From positions 1 through 64,000 of the forward strand of contig JBKBUF010000014.1 in NCBI GenBank assembly GCA_046290815.1: a DNA stretch of 64,000 nucleotides. The letters run 5' to 3'. Numbering within the stretch: the first letter of the stretch is position 1; the number at the start of each line of letters is the position of its first letter. The notes beneath the pieces are model-generated. The model saw only the letters and a list, made by a program, of their open reading frames with translations, was not told where the DNA came from and did not search any database. Shown one piece after another: positions 17,347-28,100 of the stretch. The stretch is from JBKBUF01 sp046290815 (lineage in GTDB: Bacteria > Bacteroidota > Bacteroidia > Cytophagales > Cytophagaceae). Made by a program: the position numbers and the translations under genes.

Positions 17347-18717
17347 TCAGGCAAGTTCTGTCTGATTGTATTTCTTCATTTTGCCTTTTGAAACTATCAG
17401 GTAAAATCTTAAGGAAAGCAATACAGCAGCAGTGGTCAATCCTACGAGTAGTCCTATCCAAATACCATGTATTCCCATTTCATATTGAAATGCCATCAGG
17501 TAACCCGCAGGAAGGGCTATAAACCAGTAGGCGAATAAGGTGATCACTGTCGGTACGTTTACATCTTCGATGCCTCTTAAAATTCCTAATGCCACGGCCT
17601 GGATTCCATCACTGAGCTGGAATAGAGCGGCAATGATCAGAATAGATGATGCGGTTATTACCACAGATGGATCGTTGATGAACAAAAGAATAAGCTCCTG
17701 CTTGAATATTACAAATATTGCTGCGCATATCAACATGAAAGCGGATACAGCAGCTATGGCAGAGGCGCCATGTTTTAATACCAGGTTCTGATTATTTTTT
17801 CCGAAAGCATTTCCTACTTTAATTGACCCTGCCACAGATAATCCCGCTGAAATCATATAGGTAAGCGCTGCCAGAGCAAGTACGATCTGATGTGCTGCAA
17901 GATCATTAGTGCCCAGCCATCCGACAAATATAGCAGCACCTGCAAAAGCTCCAACTTCAAAAAATAACTGGAAACCTGCTGGTAATCCCATTTTAAGAAG
18001 TTTAAAAATAACCGGTCTTGTATTGAAGGTTGATACCAGTGGGGGCAAATAATCTAAATGTAATTTGCTTCTGAATACATAAACTACCAGCATCAACGCC
18101 ATTAGAAATCTTGCAAATAGGGTAGCGACGGCAGCGCCCTTGATTCCCATTTCAGGAAAAGTAAGATTTCCGAAAATAAATACCCAATTTAAAAAGGCAT
18201 TTAAAAAGACTGAAATGATGGTAATCACCATCGCCGGTTTGGTAAAAGACAGACCATCGCTATATTGTTTTACGGCAAGGAACAGAAGCAGAGGAATGGT
18301 AGAGACATTCAAAACCCTCAAATAAACTTTTACCATCTCTGTAATATTTTCAGGTTGTCCGAAAAGATGGAAGTTTTCACCAATGACAGCCATGACAAAA
18401 CATAAGGCTACACTCAATATAAAACCTAACTCTATTCCGGTTCTTAAATATTCTCCGCATTCACTTTTGTTGTCCGCACCTTTAGAACCTGCAACCATTG
18501 GTGCAAGAGCAGCCATGGTACCCATACCAATAACAGTAAAAAGAAAATAAACCTGGTTGGCAACTCCAACTGCTGCAACTTCCTCTTTACCTATCCTTCC
18601 CAGCATTATAGTATCTGTAATACCCATTAGGACAGAACCAATCTGACCCAGGATTATGGGAAAGCTAAGCTTCACTATATCCAGAAACTCTTTTCTCAGG
18701 CTTTTTACTAATTTCAT
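17347..18717 (-). CDS. MATE family efflux transporter
   Basis: The 456-residue protein has twelve hydrophobic segments in two homologous halves. The start (FPIILGQIGSVLMGITDTIMLGRIGKE) is the classic MATE helix 1. A second-half counterpart lies near AGFQLFFEVGAFAGA. It belongs to the NorM/DinF branch that exports cationic compounds using Na+ or H+ gradients; substrates are not predictable. It is monocistronic and divergent from the symporter at 18994. Confidence 0.9.
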   Translation of the reverse strand: MKLVKSLRKEFLDIVKLSFPIILGQIGSVLMGITDTIMLGRIGKEEVAAVGVANQVYFLFTVIGMGTMAALAPMVAGSKGADNKSECGEYLRTGIELGFILSVALCFVMAVIGENFHLFGQPENITEMVKVYLRVLNVSTIPLLLFLAVKQYSDGLSFTKPAMVITIISVFLNAFLNWVFIFGNLTFPEMGIKGAAVATLFARFLMALMLVVYVFRSKLHLDYLPPLVSTFNTRPVIFKLLKMGLPAGFQLFFEVGAFAGAAIFVGWLGTNDLAAHQIVLALAALTYMISAGLSVAGSIKVGNAFGKNNQNLVLKHGASAIAAVSAFMLICAAIFVIFKQELILLFINDPSVVITASSILIIAALFQLSDGIQAVALGILRGIEDVNVPTVITLFAYWFIALPAGYLMAFQYEMGIHGIWIGLLVGLTTAAVLLSLRFYLIVSKGKMKKYNQTELA

Positions 18718-18993
18718 AACTTTAAAATTACACTCGTTTTTTACGTCGGATTTTAAGATTAGTTATTTTGTTAAAGTGCATTGCCCGGGCATTTAGCTTT
18801 TTTTAATTGGATTTTAATGCCGTAATACGAAATAAGCCATTGAAAATTAGCTTATTGTTTCAAACAATTTAGCCAAATGCTATACATCCAATTAAATTAT
18901 TTTATTGTCTGATTAATACCTGATTCAAAAAATATTGTCTTTAAATGAATTTATTGCGTATAAGATTCAGAAACTCACGTCACATAGTTTAAA

Positions 18994-20526
18994 ATGTCGC
19001 TTGCTTTAATCGATTACATTGTCTTTTTGATTTTTGTTGGTGTTATTACTTTTATAATAGTAAAGTCTCTTATCAGTAAAACTACAGCTGATTCTTTCTA
19101 TAAGGGAGGTGGTAACACTCATTGGGCTATTATTGGTATGTCATTAATAGCAGCAGATGTTTCTATAGGTTACATTATCGGTTCTGCGGGTGTTGGTTTT
19201 GAAAAAGGTCTTGCCGTTGGAAGTTATGGTTGGACAGCATCAGTTTTTATGATCATAATGGCACTTTATATTTTGCCAAAATTTATGAGGCTGGAAATTC
19301 TGACGCTACCTCAATACCTTGAAATGCGATACAATCAATATATTAGATTAGTTGTTGCCATCATAATGCTCCTGCTGAACATTGTGGGTCTTTCTTCCAT
19401 GTTTTATTCTTCTGCAATTCTAATATTCAAAACTTTTGCCATTGATAAATCATTGTTCTATTATCTGATTTGGGGGGCGGGTATTCTTACTTCAGGAATT
19501 ATTCTTACAGGTGGATTAAAAAATATATTTAAAGTTGATCTGATATTAAGCTTTTTGATTCTTGCAGGAGGATTTATAGTCACTATATTCTGTTTTATTA
19601 AGATCGGAGGTTTTGAAAATTTCATGCTCAAGTCAGAAAACAAAGTGCAGTCAATGCTACCACATGACGATAATTTTCTTCCCTGGACCCAGGTTCTCTT
19701 TGGCAGCCTTTGGCTTTTACACATCAATTACTGGGCATTTAATCAGTCAATAGTTCAAAAAGTTCTTGTTGCCAATTCGCTTTCTCAGGCACAGTTGGGA
19801 ATGCTATTTGCTGCCTCAGTAAAAATTATTATCCCTTTTCTTTTTGTAGTGCCCGGTATTATTGGTTTTGAGCTTTTTGGTGACTCCATAGAAAAATCTG
19901 ACTACGTTTTTCCTATGTTGCTCAATGAGGTGGTTCCGGCAGGTTTAAAAGGCTTTGTTCTGGTAGCGCTTTCAGGATCAATCATCGGAGTAACCAATGC
20001 TATTTTAAATGCCTCATCAACCATTTTTGCCTACGATATTTTCAAACGATTTATTAAACCTGAATCTGACAACGAAACCATGATTGCGGTTTCCAGAGCA
20101 GCCATTGCACTAACAGTTATTTTAGCCTGCCTTATTGCTCCTGTACTTGACAATTATGAACATATATTTACCTTCAGTCAGATGATCCGAAGTATGGTTG
20201 CTCCTGCAATTTTGGGTATATTCCTGTTAGGCCTTTTCAGTTACAGAACTCCTGTTCCGGCAGCAGTAATAGCTTTATGTATGGCTGTTCCCGTTTTCCT
20301 TCTCTTAAAGAATTATTTTCCTGATTACCCTAATGCAAACATTTTAGGTATGGGATTTCTGATCATAGGTGCTGTTATGCTGGTCATCCGGTATACTATG
20401 CCTTTACAAGCCCCATTAGTACTTGCAGGTAAGAAGAATATTCGTTTTGAAAGAAACCTGGTGGTTGTGGTTTGGAGTGTTTTTATTCTATCTTTGCTTG
20501 CATCTGTCTACATCGTATTTTTATAA
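18994..20526 (+). CDS. Sodium:solute symporter (SSS / SLC5 family)
   Basis: The 510-residue protein has about 13 transmembrane helices. It shows the SSS-family N-terminus (LIDYIVFLIFVG, then GGGNTHWAIIGMSLIAADVS) and the conserved helix with PQYLEMRYN. It imports an organic solute with Na+; a sugar or carboxylate is likely but the substrate is unassigned. The next gene starts 11 bp after its stop, so the two probably form one transcript. Confidence 0.9.
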   Translation: MSLALIDYIVFLIFVGVITFIIVKSLISKTTADSFYKGGGNTHWAIIGMSLIAADVSIGYIIGSAGVGFEKGLAVGSYGWTASVFMIIMALYILPKFMRLEILTLPQYLEMRYNQYIRLVVAIIMLLLNIVGLSSMFYSSAILIFKTFAIDKSLFYYLIWGAGILTSGIILTGGLKNIFKVDLILSFLILAGGFIVTIFCFIKIGGFENFMLKSENKVQSMLPHDDNFLPWTQVLFGSLWLLHINYWAFNQSIVQKVLVANSLSQAQLGMLFAASVKIIIPFLFVVPGIIGFELFGDSIEKSDYVFPMLLNEVVPAGLKGFVLVALSGSIIGVTNAILNASSTIFAYDIFKRFIKPESDNETMIAVSRAAIALTVILACLIAPVLDNYEHIFTFSQMIRSMVAPAILGIFLLGLFSYRTPVPAAVIALCMAVPVFLLLKNYFPDYPNANILGMGFLIIGAVMLVIRYTMPLQAPLVLAGKKNIRFERNLVVVVWSVFILSLLASVYIVFL

Positions 20527-20537
20527 TACTTTATTGA

Positions 20538-21077
20538 ATGGCTTCTATATTCGGACATGCACTTGCAGGGATTGGTATTGCAAGATCATTAATTAAAAAA
20601 CCCGGTTTTAAAATTTTTGCAATCGCAGTACTTTGTACCATTATACCTGATGCTGATGTTTTGGGACATTTCATGGGAATTCCTTATCACCATCCTTTTG
20701 GTCACAGAGGCTTTACTCATTCTGTATTTTTTGCTGTAGTTCTTTCCGCTGGTATTTGTTTTTTCGGATTTAAAGAATATAAATTCTTCAGTGGTAAAAA
20801 GCTTTGCCTGTTTTCATTGTTCTTATTTGCAACAATGTCTCACGGTTTGCTTGATTCCTTAACTAATGGGGGACTTGGGGTAGCCTATTTTTTCCCTTTT
20901 GATAATACAAGATATTTTTTCCCTTACAGGCCAATTCAGGTTTCTCCTATAGGCGTGAAAAACTTTTTCTCCGAATGGGGTATAAGGGTTATCAAAAGCG
21001 AGTTGATTTGGATTGGTATTCCGTCTTTCATCCTTTATCTAACCGGAATCATTTATCATAAAATATATAATCGATAA
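20538..21077 (+). CDS. YdjM/DUF457-family membrane protein (predicted metal-dependent hydrolase)
   Basis: The 179-residue protein has four hydrophobic segments and the family's signature histidines: GHALAGIGIA near the N-terminus, IPDADVLGHF at about 36-45 and HRGFTHSVFF at about 55-64. These His and Asp residues in membrane-embedded positions are the basis for the metal-dependent hydrolase name; no substrate is established. It is coupled to the symporter gene (11-bp gap). Confidence 0.85.
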   Translation: MASIFGHALAGIGIARSLIKKPGFKIFAIAVLCTIIPDADVLGHFMGIPYHHPFGHRGFTHSVFFAVVLSAGICFFGFKEYKFFSGKKLCLFSLFLFATMSHGLLDSLTNGGLGVAYFFPFDNTRYFFPYRPIQVSPIGVKNFFSEWGIRVIKSELIWIGIPSFILYLTGIIYHKIYNR

Positions 21078-21205
21078 ACATCGATTTGTTGCTTCCTTTC
21101 CAATAATCCTGATCTGATTCCTTAATTTCAGACAATTATGCAAGTATTAAAGAGATTTTGTCTATATTTCAAAATATTTACCACACACACTTAAAGAAAA
21201 ATAAC

Positions 21206-22114
21206 ATGGCAGATAAAAAAGATCTGGATTTTACCTACACCACTATAGACAAAATATTTCGCCTGAGTATGGGTGAAATGGGAGATTATAGTGGAGCAAA
21301 ATATGACGGGGATTTCAGCATGACCCTTGAAGAAGCACAAAAGGCTAAACATAAATTTATTGCTGATAGTCTGAATATCGGAAAAGGAAGTAAGGTACTT
21401 GATATGGCGTGCGGATGGGGGCCTTTTTCTAACTACATAGTGAAAGAAAGAGGTGCAACCAGTATTGGTCTTACCCTCTCTGAAGGACAGGCTGCCGCTT
21501 GCAGAAAGAATGGACTCAATGTAATTGTAAAAGATTGCAGATGTGTTAAACCTGAAGATTTCGGTCAGTTTGATGCAATAACCTGTATAGGAGGGCTTGA
21601 ACATTTTTGTTCTGTAGAAGACTTTCTTGCGGGTAAGCAGGAAGAGGTTTATAGAAATTTTTTTAAGACCTTATATGATCTTCTTCCTGTAGGGGGAAGA
21701 TTTTACATGCAGACAATGGTCTTCAGTAAAAATATGCTTGATCTGAAAGATTTTGATATAAATAATCCGGATAAGCAATCTGCCCCTTATGTACTTGCAT
21801 TGATGATGAAAGAATTTCCTGGTTCATGGCTACCATACGGACCGGAAATGGTGGAAAGGAATGCAGCACCTATGTTTAAACTGATATCTAAAAGCAGCGG
21901 AAGGTTAGATTATATTGAAACTATCGGGCAATGGAGAAAGAGGTTCAGAAAATTCAATTTTAAAAAGTATCTATTGTATGCTTCCTTAATTCCAAAGTAT
22001 CTTACGGATGCTGAATTCAGACATCTGGTTGCTATTTTCAAAGTGAGTCCTAACAGGGTTTGTTTTGAGAAAGATATTATGGATCACTACAGATTGGTGT
22101 TTGAGAAGGTTTAG
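21206..22114 (+). CDS. SAM-dependent methyltransferase, cyclopropane-fatty-acid-synthase-like
   Basis: The ATG at 21206 (MADKKDLDF) is chosen over an in-frame TTG 48 bp upstream, giving 302 residues. Motif I (VLDMACGWGPFSNYI) binds SAM, followed by GLTLSEGQAAACRKNGL and GGLEHF, which are typical of the CFA synthase / mycolic acid methyltransferase family. These enzymes methylate or cyclopropanate unsaturated acyl chains of lipids; some members act on other substrates. It stands alone after the YdjM gene (gap 128 bp) and ends in a bidirectional terminator. Confidence 0.85.
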   Translation: MADKKDLDFTYTTIDKIFRLSMGEMGDYSGAKYDGDFSMTLEEAQKAKHKFIADSLNIGKGSKVLDMACGWGPFSNYIVKERGATSIGLTLSEGQAAACRKNGLNVIVKDCRCVKPEDFGQFDAITCIGGLEHFCSVEDFLAGKQEEVYRNFFKTLYDLLPVGGRFYMQTMVFSKNMLDLKDFDINNPDKQSAPYVLALMMKEFPGSWLPYGPEMVERNAAPMFKLISKSSGRLDYIETIGQWRKRFRKFNFKKYLLYASLIPKYLTDAEFRHLVAIFKVSPNRVCFEKDIMDHYRLVFEKV

Positions 22115-22130
22115 AGATTTAAATTAATTT

Positions 22131-22158
22131 AATTATGCCGGTTAATACCGGCATAATT
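22131..22158. terminator. Bidirectional terminator hairpin
   Basis: AATTATGCCGG (22131-22141) pairs perfectly with CCGGCATAATT (22148-22158) over a 6-nt loop. It lies between the convergent methyltransferase and secreted-protein genes and touches the latter's stop codon. Confidence 0.75.
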
Positions 22159-22768
22159 ATTCCAGATAAGGATCCATAATGCCCGTAGGTTTATGTCCCT
22201 CCTTAACCAGTTTGAGCTGAGATTTATTTATGCTTCCTGAGTATTCGTTTGAATATGTATTTCCCCAGGTGCCAACCAATTTATATCTGATTTTCACGGG
22301 AATTTTTCCAGAATATTTTGGAATATTTACTTTCCAATATTTTCCATGTGGAAGATAAACCCTGTGAAAACTGTTACCACAAAAACTTTTGGGTAAGTAT
22401 TCTATTGCTGACCAATGGCCATAAACAAATGCTTCAGCGAATAAAGATAGCCTACTATCAGATGCATTCAACTTAACAAGAGAATCTGAATTATTTATAA
22501 TATATAAATGAAAGCCCTTGAACTTTTCCTGAAAGGGAATAAAGCTTGTTGTATCAATGAAAATATAAAACCCGGGGTTGTTAAATGAACCATGATTTCT
22601 TTCAGGAAGAGGTCCGCTTTGGCCAAATCCCCTTGGGGCTAAAGTATCATTAATTTCGGACCTTACATATATATACCCTCTGGCAGCATAATCTAAATTG
22701 TAATCAATTAAACTCTGAGATGCCAAAGTAAGTGGTAAAAAGAAAGCTAAATTGATTAAAAATCTCAT
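22157..22768 (-). CDS. Hypothetical secreted protein, 203 aa
   Basis: A signal peptide (LINLAFFLPLTLASQ, cleavage near residue 18) is followed by a beta-rich protein with no recognised domain and no T9SS sorting domain. The ATG at 22768 immediately follows the TAA (22769-22771) that would end the frame-corrected upstream gene. The two genes are thus a translationally adjacent pair, and both are secreted. Function is unknown. Confidence 0.65.
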   Translation of the reverse strand: MRFLINLAFFLPLTLASQSLIDYNLDYAARGYIYVRSEINDTLAPRGFGQSGPLPERNHGSFNNPGFYIFIDTTSFIPFQEKFKGFHLYIINNSDSLVKLNASDSRLSLFAEAFVYGHWSAIEYLPKSFCGNSFHRVYLPHGKYWKVNIPKYSGKIPVKIRYKLVGTWGNTYSNEYSGSINKSQLKLVKEGHKPTGIMDPYLE

Positions 22769-22959
22769 TTAAATAAAAATTATACTATTTATAACTTTCT
22801 CCAATTCTTTCTTTTGTTCTTTATTAGAGTAAGTAAGTATTATACTTATAGCATGACCATTTTTTATTATGCTAAAGTAACTTTGATAAATCATCACTCC
22901 CAAATGTTTTTTCTTTAAATTAAAACTATAAAAATCATTACCATTAACAGTTTTTTTTT
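22769..22959 (-). pseudogene. Out-of-frame C-terminal continuation of the gene at 22915-23403
   Basis: Beyond a run of nine A on the coding strand (22951-22959), the shifted frame stays open for 60 codons to a TAA at 22769. It encodes a coherent sequence (VNGNDFYSFNLKKK, later ITLY-like strands and KKELEKVINSIIF) typical of the C-terminus of small PsbP/DUF1795-like secreted proteins. Ten A instead of nine would join the frames into a 211-residue protein. The TAA abuts the next gene's ATG exactly, as in an intact operon. It could be a real mutation, a slippage-controlled gene or a sequencing error. Confidence 0.6.
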
Positions 22960-23403
22960 GGCTTCTTTATCTATTTTGTCGTGCTTTAAATTTATTTGAT
23001 TTAATATTTTGATGACATGGAATAAATAATCATATCCTGATTTAATTCCTGGAGCTAAAGATACATTTTCGGCCATCACGACAAAGCTGGGATTAAATTC
23101 CGTAGCATATCCTTGTTCATATTGAAATACACTTAATAGGCAGTTGTAATTTCCTTCTGACGCATTAATTATATCTTTTATTTCCTCACTCTTGTTTCTC
23201 ATTACTTTCTTTCCTTTCTCCAGAATGTAATCCATTTGTTCTTTATTTTGGACTGCCCATCCATCAGGTACATTTAATTTAAATTTAAAATAATCATTGA
23301 TATAGGTGTTATCTTCAATCTTTCCGGAAGTGAAGGGGTTGTCCTGAGCTATAGCAAGGCTGCCAAGAATAAGGTTAAACAAAAGAATTAGTTTATATTT
23401 CAT
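22915..23403 (-). CDS. Hypothetical secreted protein, frameshifted near its end at an A9 tract
   Basis: The start at 23403 (MKYKLILLF) is preferred over an ATG 18 bp upstream because it begins a clean signal peptide ending SLAIAQ. The mature part opens DYFKFKLNVPDGWAVQNKEQ, the beginning of a PsbP-like/DUF1795-like fold in small exported proteins of Bacteroidota. As read, the protein is 162 residues and ends in an aberrant hydrophobic tail (LLMVMIFIVLI) after KKK at the A9 run. The natural C-terminus lies in the next frame. The 203-residue secreted gene follows. Confidence 0.55.
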   Translation of the reverse strand: MKYKLILLFNLILGSLAIAQDNPFTSGKIEDNTYINDYFKFKLNVPDGWAVQNKEQMDYILEKGKKVMRNKSEEIKDIINASEGNYNCLLSVFQYEQGYATEFNPSFVVMAENVSLAPGIKSGYDYLFHVIKILNQINLKHDKIDKEAKKKLLMVMIFIVLI

Positions 23404-23480
23404 ATGTCTCTTGAGAATCATCTATTGTTAAAAATAGTTGATTTTTTCCGGTTTTATAATTTTTTGTTTAGAATTCAAAT

Positions 23481-23509
23481 AAAAAAGGCTGCCCCAATAT
23501 CAGGCAGCC
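23481..23509 (-). terminator. Rho-independent terminator of the PorP/SprF gene
   Basis: GGCTGCC (23487-23493) pairs with GGCAGCC (23503-23509). On the minus strand the hairpin is followed by TTTTTT (23486-23481). It lies 30 bp after the stop of the PorP/SprF gene. Confidence 0.9.
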
Positions 23510-23538
23510 AGATAATATAACCCAATTTAAAATATTTT

Positions 23539-24546
23539 TTACCAGTAATCCTGAGGACAAAGCATTCTTCCTTGTGTCGGCAATCTTAGTCCTACCATTA
23601 TCTCATGACTTCCGGAAGAAAATTTATTCAGCTTAGAAGTAGTTGCATCATAAGAATAGCCTATTTCCAGTAGTGCATTGTTGCCATGCTTTTGATTTGG
23701 GCGCAGACTACTTAAAGGTATGCCAACTCCTGCAAGGAGCACCAGCGCGTCGGTTCTCCTATAACTGGCTCCTGCCCAGAAAAAATCTTTATATCTCACT
23801 TTAGAATTAATATCAATCTGATATGCTGCAGTAGTACCTTTTAGTAAAACCGAAGGAATATATGTCCAGTTATCATCTATTTTAATTCTATAACCTGCTG
23901 TAAGGTAATAGTGTCTGTTAAGCACTCCGGTTCCGCTGGCATCGCCTTCAGAGAAGTTAAGTCTATTCTGAAGAATCTGCATGGATGAAATTCCGGCGAA
24001 AAACTTCGGAGTATAAAACCACATACCCAATCCCATATCAAATTTGGTTCTGGTGAGTGACCCTGATTCTACAGGATCCGCCACATTATCTCCCCAGTTC
24101 AATTTATTCCTGTCTACAGAAATCTGATTTGCACCTGCCTGCACACCCACTGATACCATGGCTTTTTTGGTTAAAGGCATGTGATAGGCATAGGTAAGGT
24201 AAGCGGTGTTGTGTTGGAAAACACCCAAAGTCTGTCCTGAAACTATCGCACCTAATGTGTGGTGTGGGTTGGCCTTCTTCTTACTTAATTTACTGTGAAT
24301 TTTATTTAGCGGAGTATGAGCTGTTACATAATAGTTTCTTGGTGCACCATCTAGTCCGGTCCACTGATTTCTGTAGCCTGCTCTTATATCCACAAAATCG
24401 TCGACACCGGAAACCGCAGGATTTATCAGAAAATAATTCATCATGTACTGGCTGTATTGACCTTGTTGTTGTGCGTTAACTAACTGGCTGGAAAACAACA
24501 TTCCTGCTCCAAATAATACTTTTTTAAATGCTTTATTCAACCCCAT
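23539..24546 (-). CDS. PorP/SprF family type IX secretion system membrane protein
   Basis: The 335-residue protein has a signal peptide (ending QLVNAQ) and the family hallmark immediately after it: QYSQYMMNYFLINPAVSG, then the barrel strand YRNQWTGLDGAP. PorP/SprF proteins are outer-membrane barrels that help T9SS substrates, especially giant type B substrates such as gliding adhesins, reach or stay on the surface. The gene is isolated here; no sprB-like gene is adjacent. The T9SS substrate gene at 25170 lies upstream on the same strand with a 623-bp gap. Confidence 0.92.
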   Translation of the reverse strand: MGLNKAFKKVLFGAGMLFSSQLVNAQQQGQYSQYMMNYFLINPAVSGVDDFVDIRAGYRNQWTGLDGAPRNYYVTAHTPLNKIHSKLSKKKANPHHTLGAIVSGQTLGVFQHNTAYLTYAYHMPLTKKAMVSVGVQAGANQISVDRNKLNWGDNVADPVESGSLTRTKFDMGLGMWFYTPKFFAGISSMQILQNRLNFSEGDASGTGVLNRHYYLTAGYRIKIDDNWTYIPSVLLKGTTAAYQIDINSKVRYKDFFWAGASYRRTDALVLLAGVGIPLSSLRPNQKHGNNALLEIGYSYDATTSKLNKFSSGSHEIMVGLRLPTQGRMLCPQDYW

Positions 24547-25169
24547 ATATCGGCATGTAAATATTTAAAATTGACTCTTCTGATTTTCCTGATATTCGGA
24601 TACTATTTGATACTAAATACCCTTACGGAATTTTAAATCAATTGATGTTGTAAATTTCGAAAATATCAGGAATTCTTTTTTATTATTTTCCTTAGTTAAA
24701 AAACTAAACTAAGTATTAGCTTCAGTAGCAAATTTCAACTGCAAATATTCTAAAAAAACTTACAACTTCTGCCTTATATGTAATTATACTATTTGGTGAT
24801 AAAGGGTAACCTTAAAAATGGAATTAAAAAGAAAATTTGTTATGACCAATTAAGATTTTGGTCGGGTAATCGTTTCGGTTTATTTTTATTTAATTACTTA
24901 ATAAACAATGTACTCGAATTGGTGGATTGTTTCTTTATTTCTTTTAAGTACCTGCAATAATTTTAAGAATCCATAAAAGAGATTAGGTTTTAGAAAATCT
25001 TTTCTTCAGAATATACAAACCTAATTGAAAAAATAGCCAGATGCGGACTGATTTTGTTTGCAGTTAACCGATAAATGTAGGTAGGATCAGGATATAATTA
25101 TTTTTATATGATAAATAAAAAAAGAGGCACCGAATGCCTCTGTTTTTGTTGTGCGGAAAATATTCGGCT
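24547..25169. other. Long AT-rich intergenic region, no gene seen
   Basis: This 623-bp region lies upstream of the PorP/SprF gene and downstream of the 1006-residue T9SS protein. Apart from the terminator at 25117-25146 it contains only very short frames and weak AT-rich inverted repeats (TTAGTT-TAAAA-AACTAA near 24693). A small RNA cannot be excluded, but I see no supporting structure. Confidence 0.4.
25117..25146 (-). terminator. Terminator hairpin of the 1006-residue T9SS gene
   Basis: GAGGCA (25124-25129) pairs with TGCCTC (25135-25140) over CCGAA. Seven A (25117-25123) give a U-tract on the minus strand. T-rich sequence on the other side makes it potentially bidirectional. Confidence 0.85.
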
Positions 25170-28100
25170 TTAGTTTTTGACCATTTTATAATTGTTGATT
25201 CCATTATTATCCATTAGCTCAAGGAAATACATACCCGAATGGTATTCTTCCCCGATTGATAATTTATTAATCCCGTTCCTGAGAGTTAGTGTTTCAATTA
25301 ACTGACCCTGGATATTGAAAATCTTTAATTCGGCCATATTGTCCTGCACATATATTTCAATAATTACAGATGTATCAAATGGATTAGGATAGATTTTAGC
25401 CTCTACTCCAGAGTTTACTACAACAACATTGCTTACTGTTGTAGTACCTTCCATACCGGATTCTACAATACGATAGTAATTTAGCTTCTCCAATCTACCT
25501 TCATCTTCAAATGTATAATTATGTGTTCCTGGTATATTTTTACAAGAAACATGGCCAATGGGAAAAAAGCTGTATCCGTCATAACTTTTTTCAATGGTGT
25601 AGTATGCACAATTGTTTTCATTGGTAGTTATCCAGGTTAACATGATTTGGTCAGCTGATTTTTCTCCGGAAAAATGCAAGAAATGCATTGGTGCAACTAC
25701 GCAAGTCTGAGTTACTTCTACCTGTGAAGTAAGTTGACAACTAGTATTTACCGGATGTGTAGCAGTCACTGTATATGTATAAGGTAATGAAGGTGGGCAG
25801 GCTACCGGATTTTTGATATTAGGATTAGAAAGACCGGCAGCAGGCGACCACGAAAATGTATAAGCAGGAGGGCTTACCACCGGACATGTAACAATATAAG
25901 AATTTCCCATTTGTCGGGTTCCGTTACTCGGTGCCGGAGGGCGGTATCTGAAAGTCACAAAATTACTGTTGTTAATTGTTCCTAACTCAGTAAATGTAAC
26001 TGTACTTCCTGATCCATTTAGTCTCACACCACCATCAATAAAACCAGGAACAGGGGTGCCTAATGGAACCAGGGTTATTCCAAACACTGAAACAGTATCT
26101 CCATCATTCACAGCAATTGTACGAACGTTGGGAGCATTACCTGCTCCACCGTTAGGCCATGAAAATGGCCACCAATCCCAGGGATCATCTCTCGTTCCTG
26201 CACTTGGATAACTTTCATACATGGTAAGGGTACTGGTTCCATTGGTTTTGAGATCCATAAAAAAAGATCTGTCCCATGAAGCAGCATTTAAAGCACCATA
26301 GCTCACTTCAATATTGCAGGTGTGCGGTTTTTGATTTACTAAAACAACATCTAATTGAACCGGAGCAGAGGAGTTGTTTGCTGTGGCAATGATTTGTTCT
26401 TTGACTGGTGTTACAGGTGTTATACTTACATCCTGTACTGCTCTGCATCCAGGATTAGATACCTTCCTGACAATTACCGTGTATTTTCCGTCTCTTAATC
26501 CGGTAATGGTATGGTTTAGATCAGATGTTATATGGGTACCACCGGAAGGACCAGACCAAATGTATTCAAAAGGACCAGCTTCTGCGGTAGCTATTGTTAC
26601 CTGAATGGATCCGTTTGGCATACTGGTGCAGGAATTTTGAACCGGCGTCAGCACCATATTCATAACACAGCTGCTACAGTTACCTTCAGCAGTTACATCT
26701 ACAGTACATTCAGATTGGGCACAACAAATGGTAGATGTGCCATTAGACTCTCTCAATGCATTCCAACATACAATAACACTGTAGTTATTTGTGCCTGCTA
26801 CAGAAGGTGTAACTGTATAAGTGGAGGAGGTAGCACCGGCAATGTTTGTTCCATTTCTCTGCCACTGATAAGTGACTGATGCTGTAGGTGATTCTACTTC
26901 TGCAGTAAGTATCACTGATTGTCCTATACAGATTCTCGTAGGTCCGGACGGTTTAATTACTGCATAAGGAGCACGGCAATCAAGTTTGCATCCTGAACCA
27001 TTGATTGCATATTGAGCATTAAATCCGGGATCATCTTTTGGAAGGTTCATCACAATGGCATCAATTACACCTCCCATTTCATAGCGGAATGATATGGAGC
27101 CATTGGCATCTGCATCTATCCTGTCAAATACGGTTTTAACTGCGTTCTTAAATGTAGTAGCATTCATCTCAGGATACATTGTAGAAAGCAATCTGTCAAT
27201 CGAAGCAGCAACCGTATCCCATCTGATTTGCTGATCATAAAAAGAATAAAAATTCCAGTTATTAACATTGCCTCCGCAAGCGGCAGGATACCTGCTTTGG
27301 GCGTAGGCTTCGTTATTATCCAACACAGCGGTCATTGCTGCAACTCTTTGTCCGTAACATGAAACTCCTCCATTATAATAGTTCACAGACCAGTTATTGT
27401 TAGTGCCGATACCTGCAGGTAAAGTATATCCTGGAGATCCTATAGATTGCGCACTGTTTGGGCCAAGGTTATATGCCACTGCATGTGCTGCTTCAACTCC
27501 ATAAGGATCCGGAGAGCCTGCTTCCACAACCGTCAGATCAACATTGTTCATAAACTGAGCTCTTCTATAAATGGAAAGATCATAAAAGGATTTGTTCATG
27601 CTGGCCGCTTCCATGTTGGAATTATATAATGGATGGTATGTGCTTTCAGGACCGGGATATCTCATTGGAACATATGGGGAGATGGTCCGGTAACCGTCTA
27701 CAGTATTATGATACGGACCGTCGTTAAGGTTTTGTGTAACATGCCAGGAATATAATCCGGCATTGTTACATCCTCTTGGATAATTGCATGGAAGAGCTAC
27801 ATTCATTCCCAATGATTCATCATAAATGGTCGGAGGAAGTTGAACTCCGTTGTATGTAACAAATCCGTTTTCCTGTCCTAATGTGGCAAACCATTGATTA
27901 ATACTCATTCCGTCCCTCCCTAATACATTTCGGTAGTAATTCCAAGCTATAGCCATAGACAAAGCGAAAGAGGGTCTGTTTTGTGGTATTACCAGGTACA
28001 CAGGATCACTTGCAGTGTAGTGATCAAAATATCCCTGGCCAAGTTTTATTTCGCCGGTTCGAATAAAACAAGTCGTATCGAATTTTCCGCTAATCGGAAT

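Noticed and set aside
18718..18993. Possible RNA element between the MATE and symporter genes
   Set aside because: Only weak AT-rich inverted repeats are visible; nothing matched a known RNA and no U-tract hairpin was found.
21191..21604. 137-codon minus-strand frame opposite the methyltransferase
   Set aside because: It is antisense to conserved SAM-binding motifs; the composition is that of a mirrored coding region.
26532..26879. 115-codon plus-strand frame inside the 1006-residue T9SS gene
   Set aside because: It is antisense to Ig and SprB-like modules; a mirror artefact.
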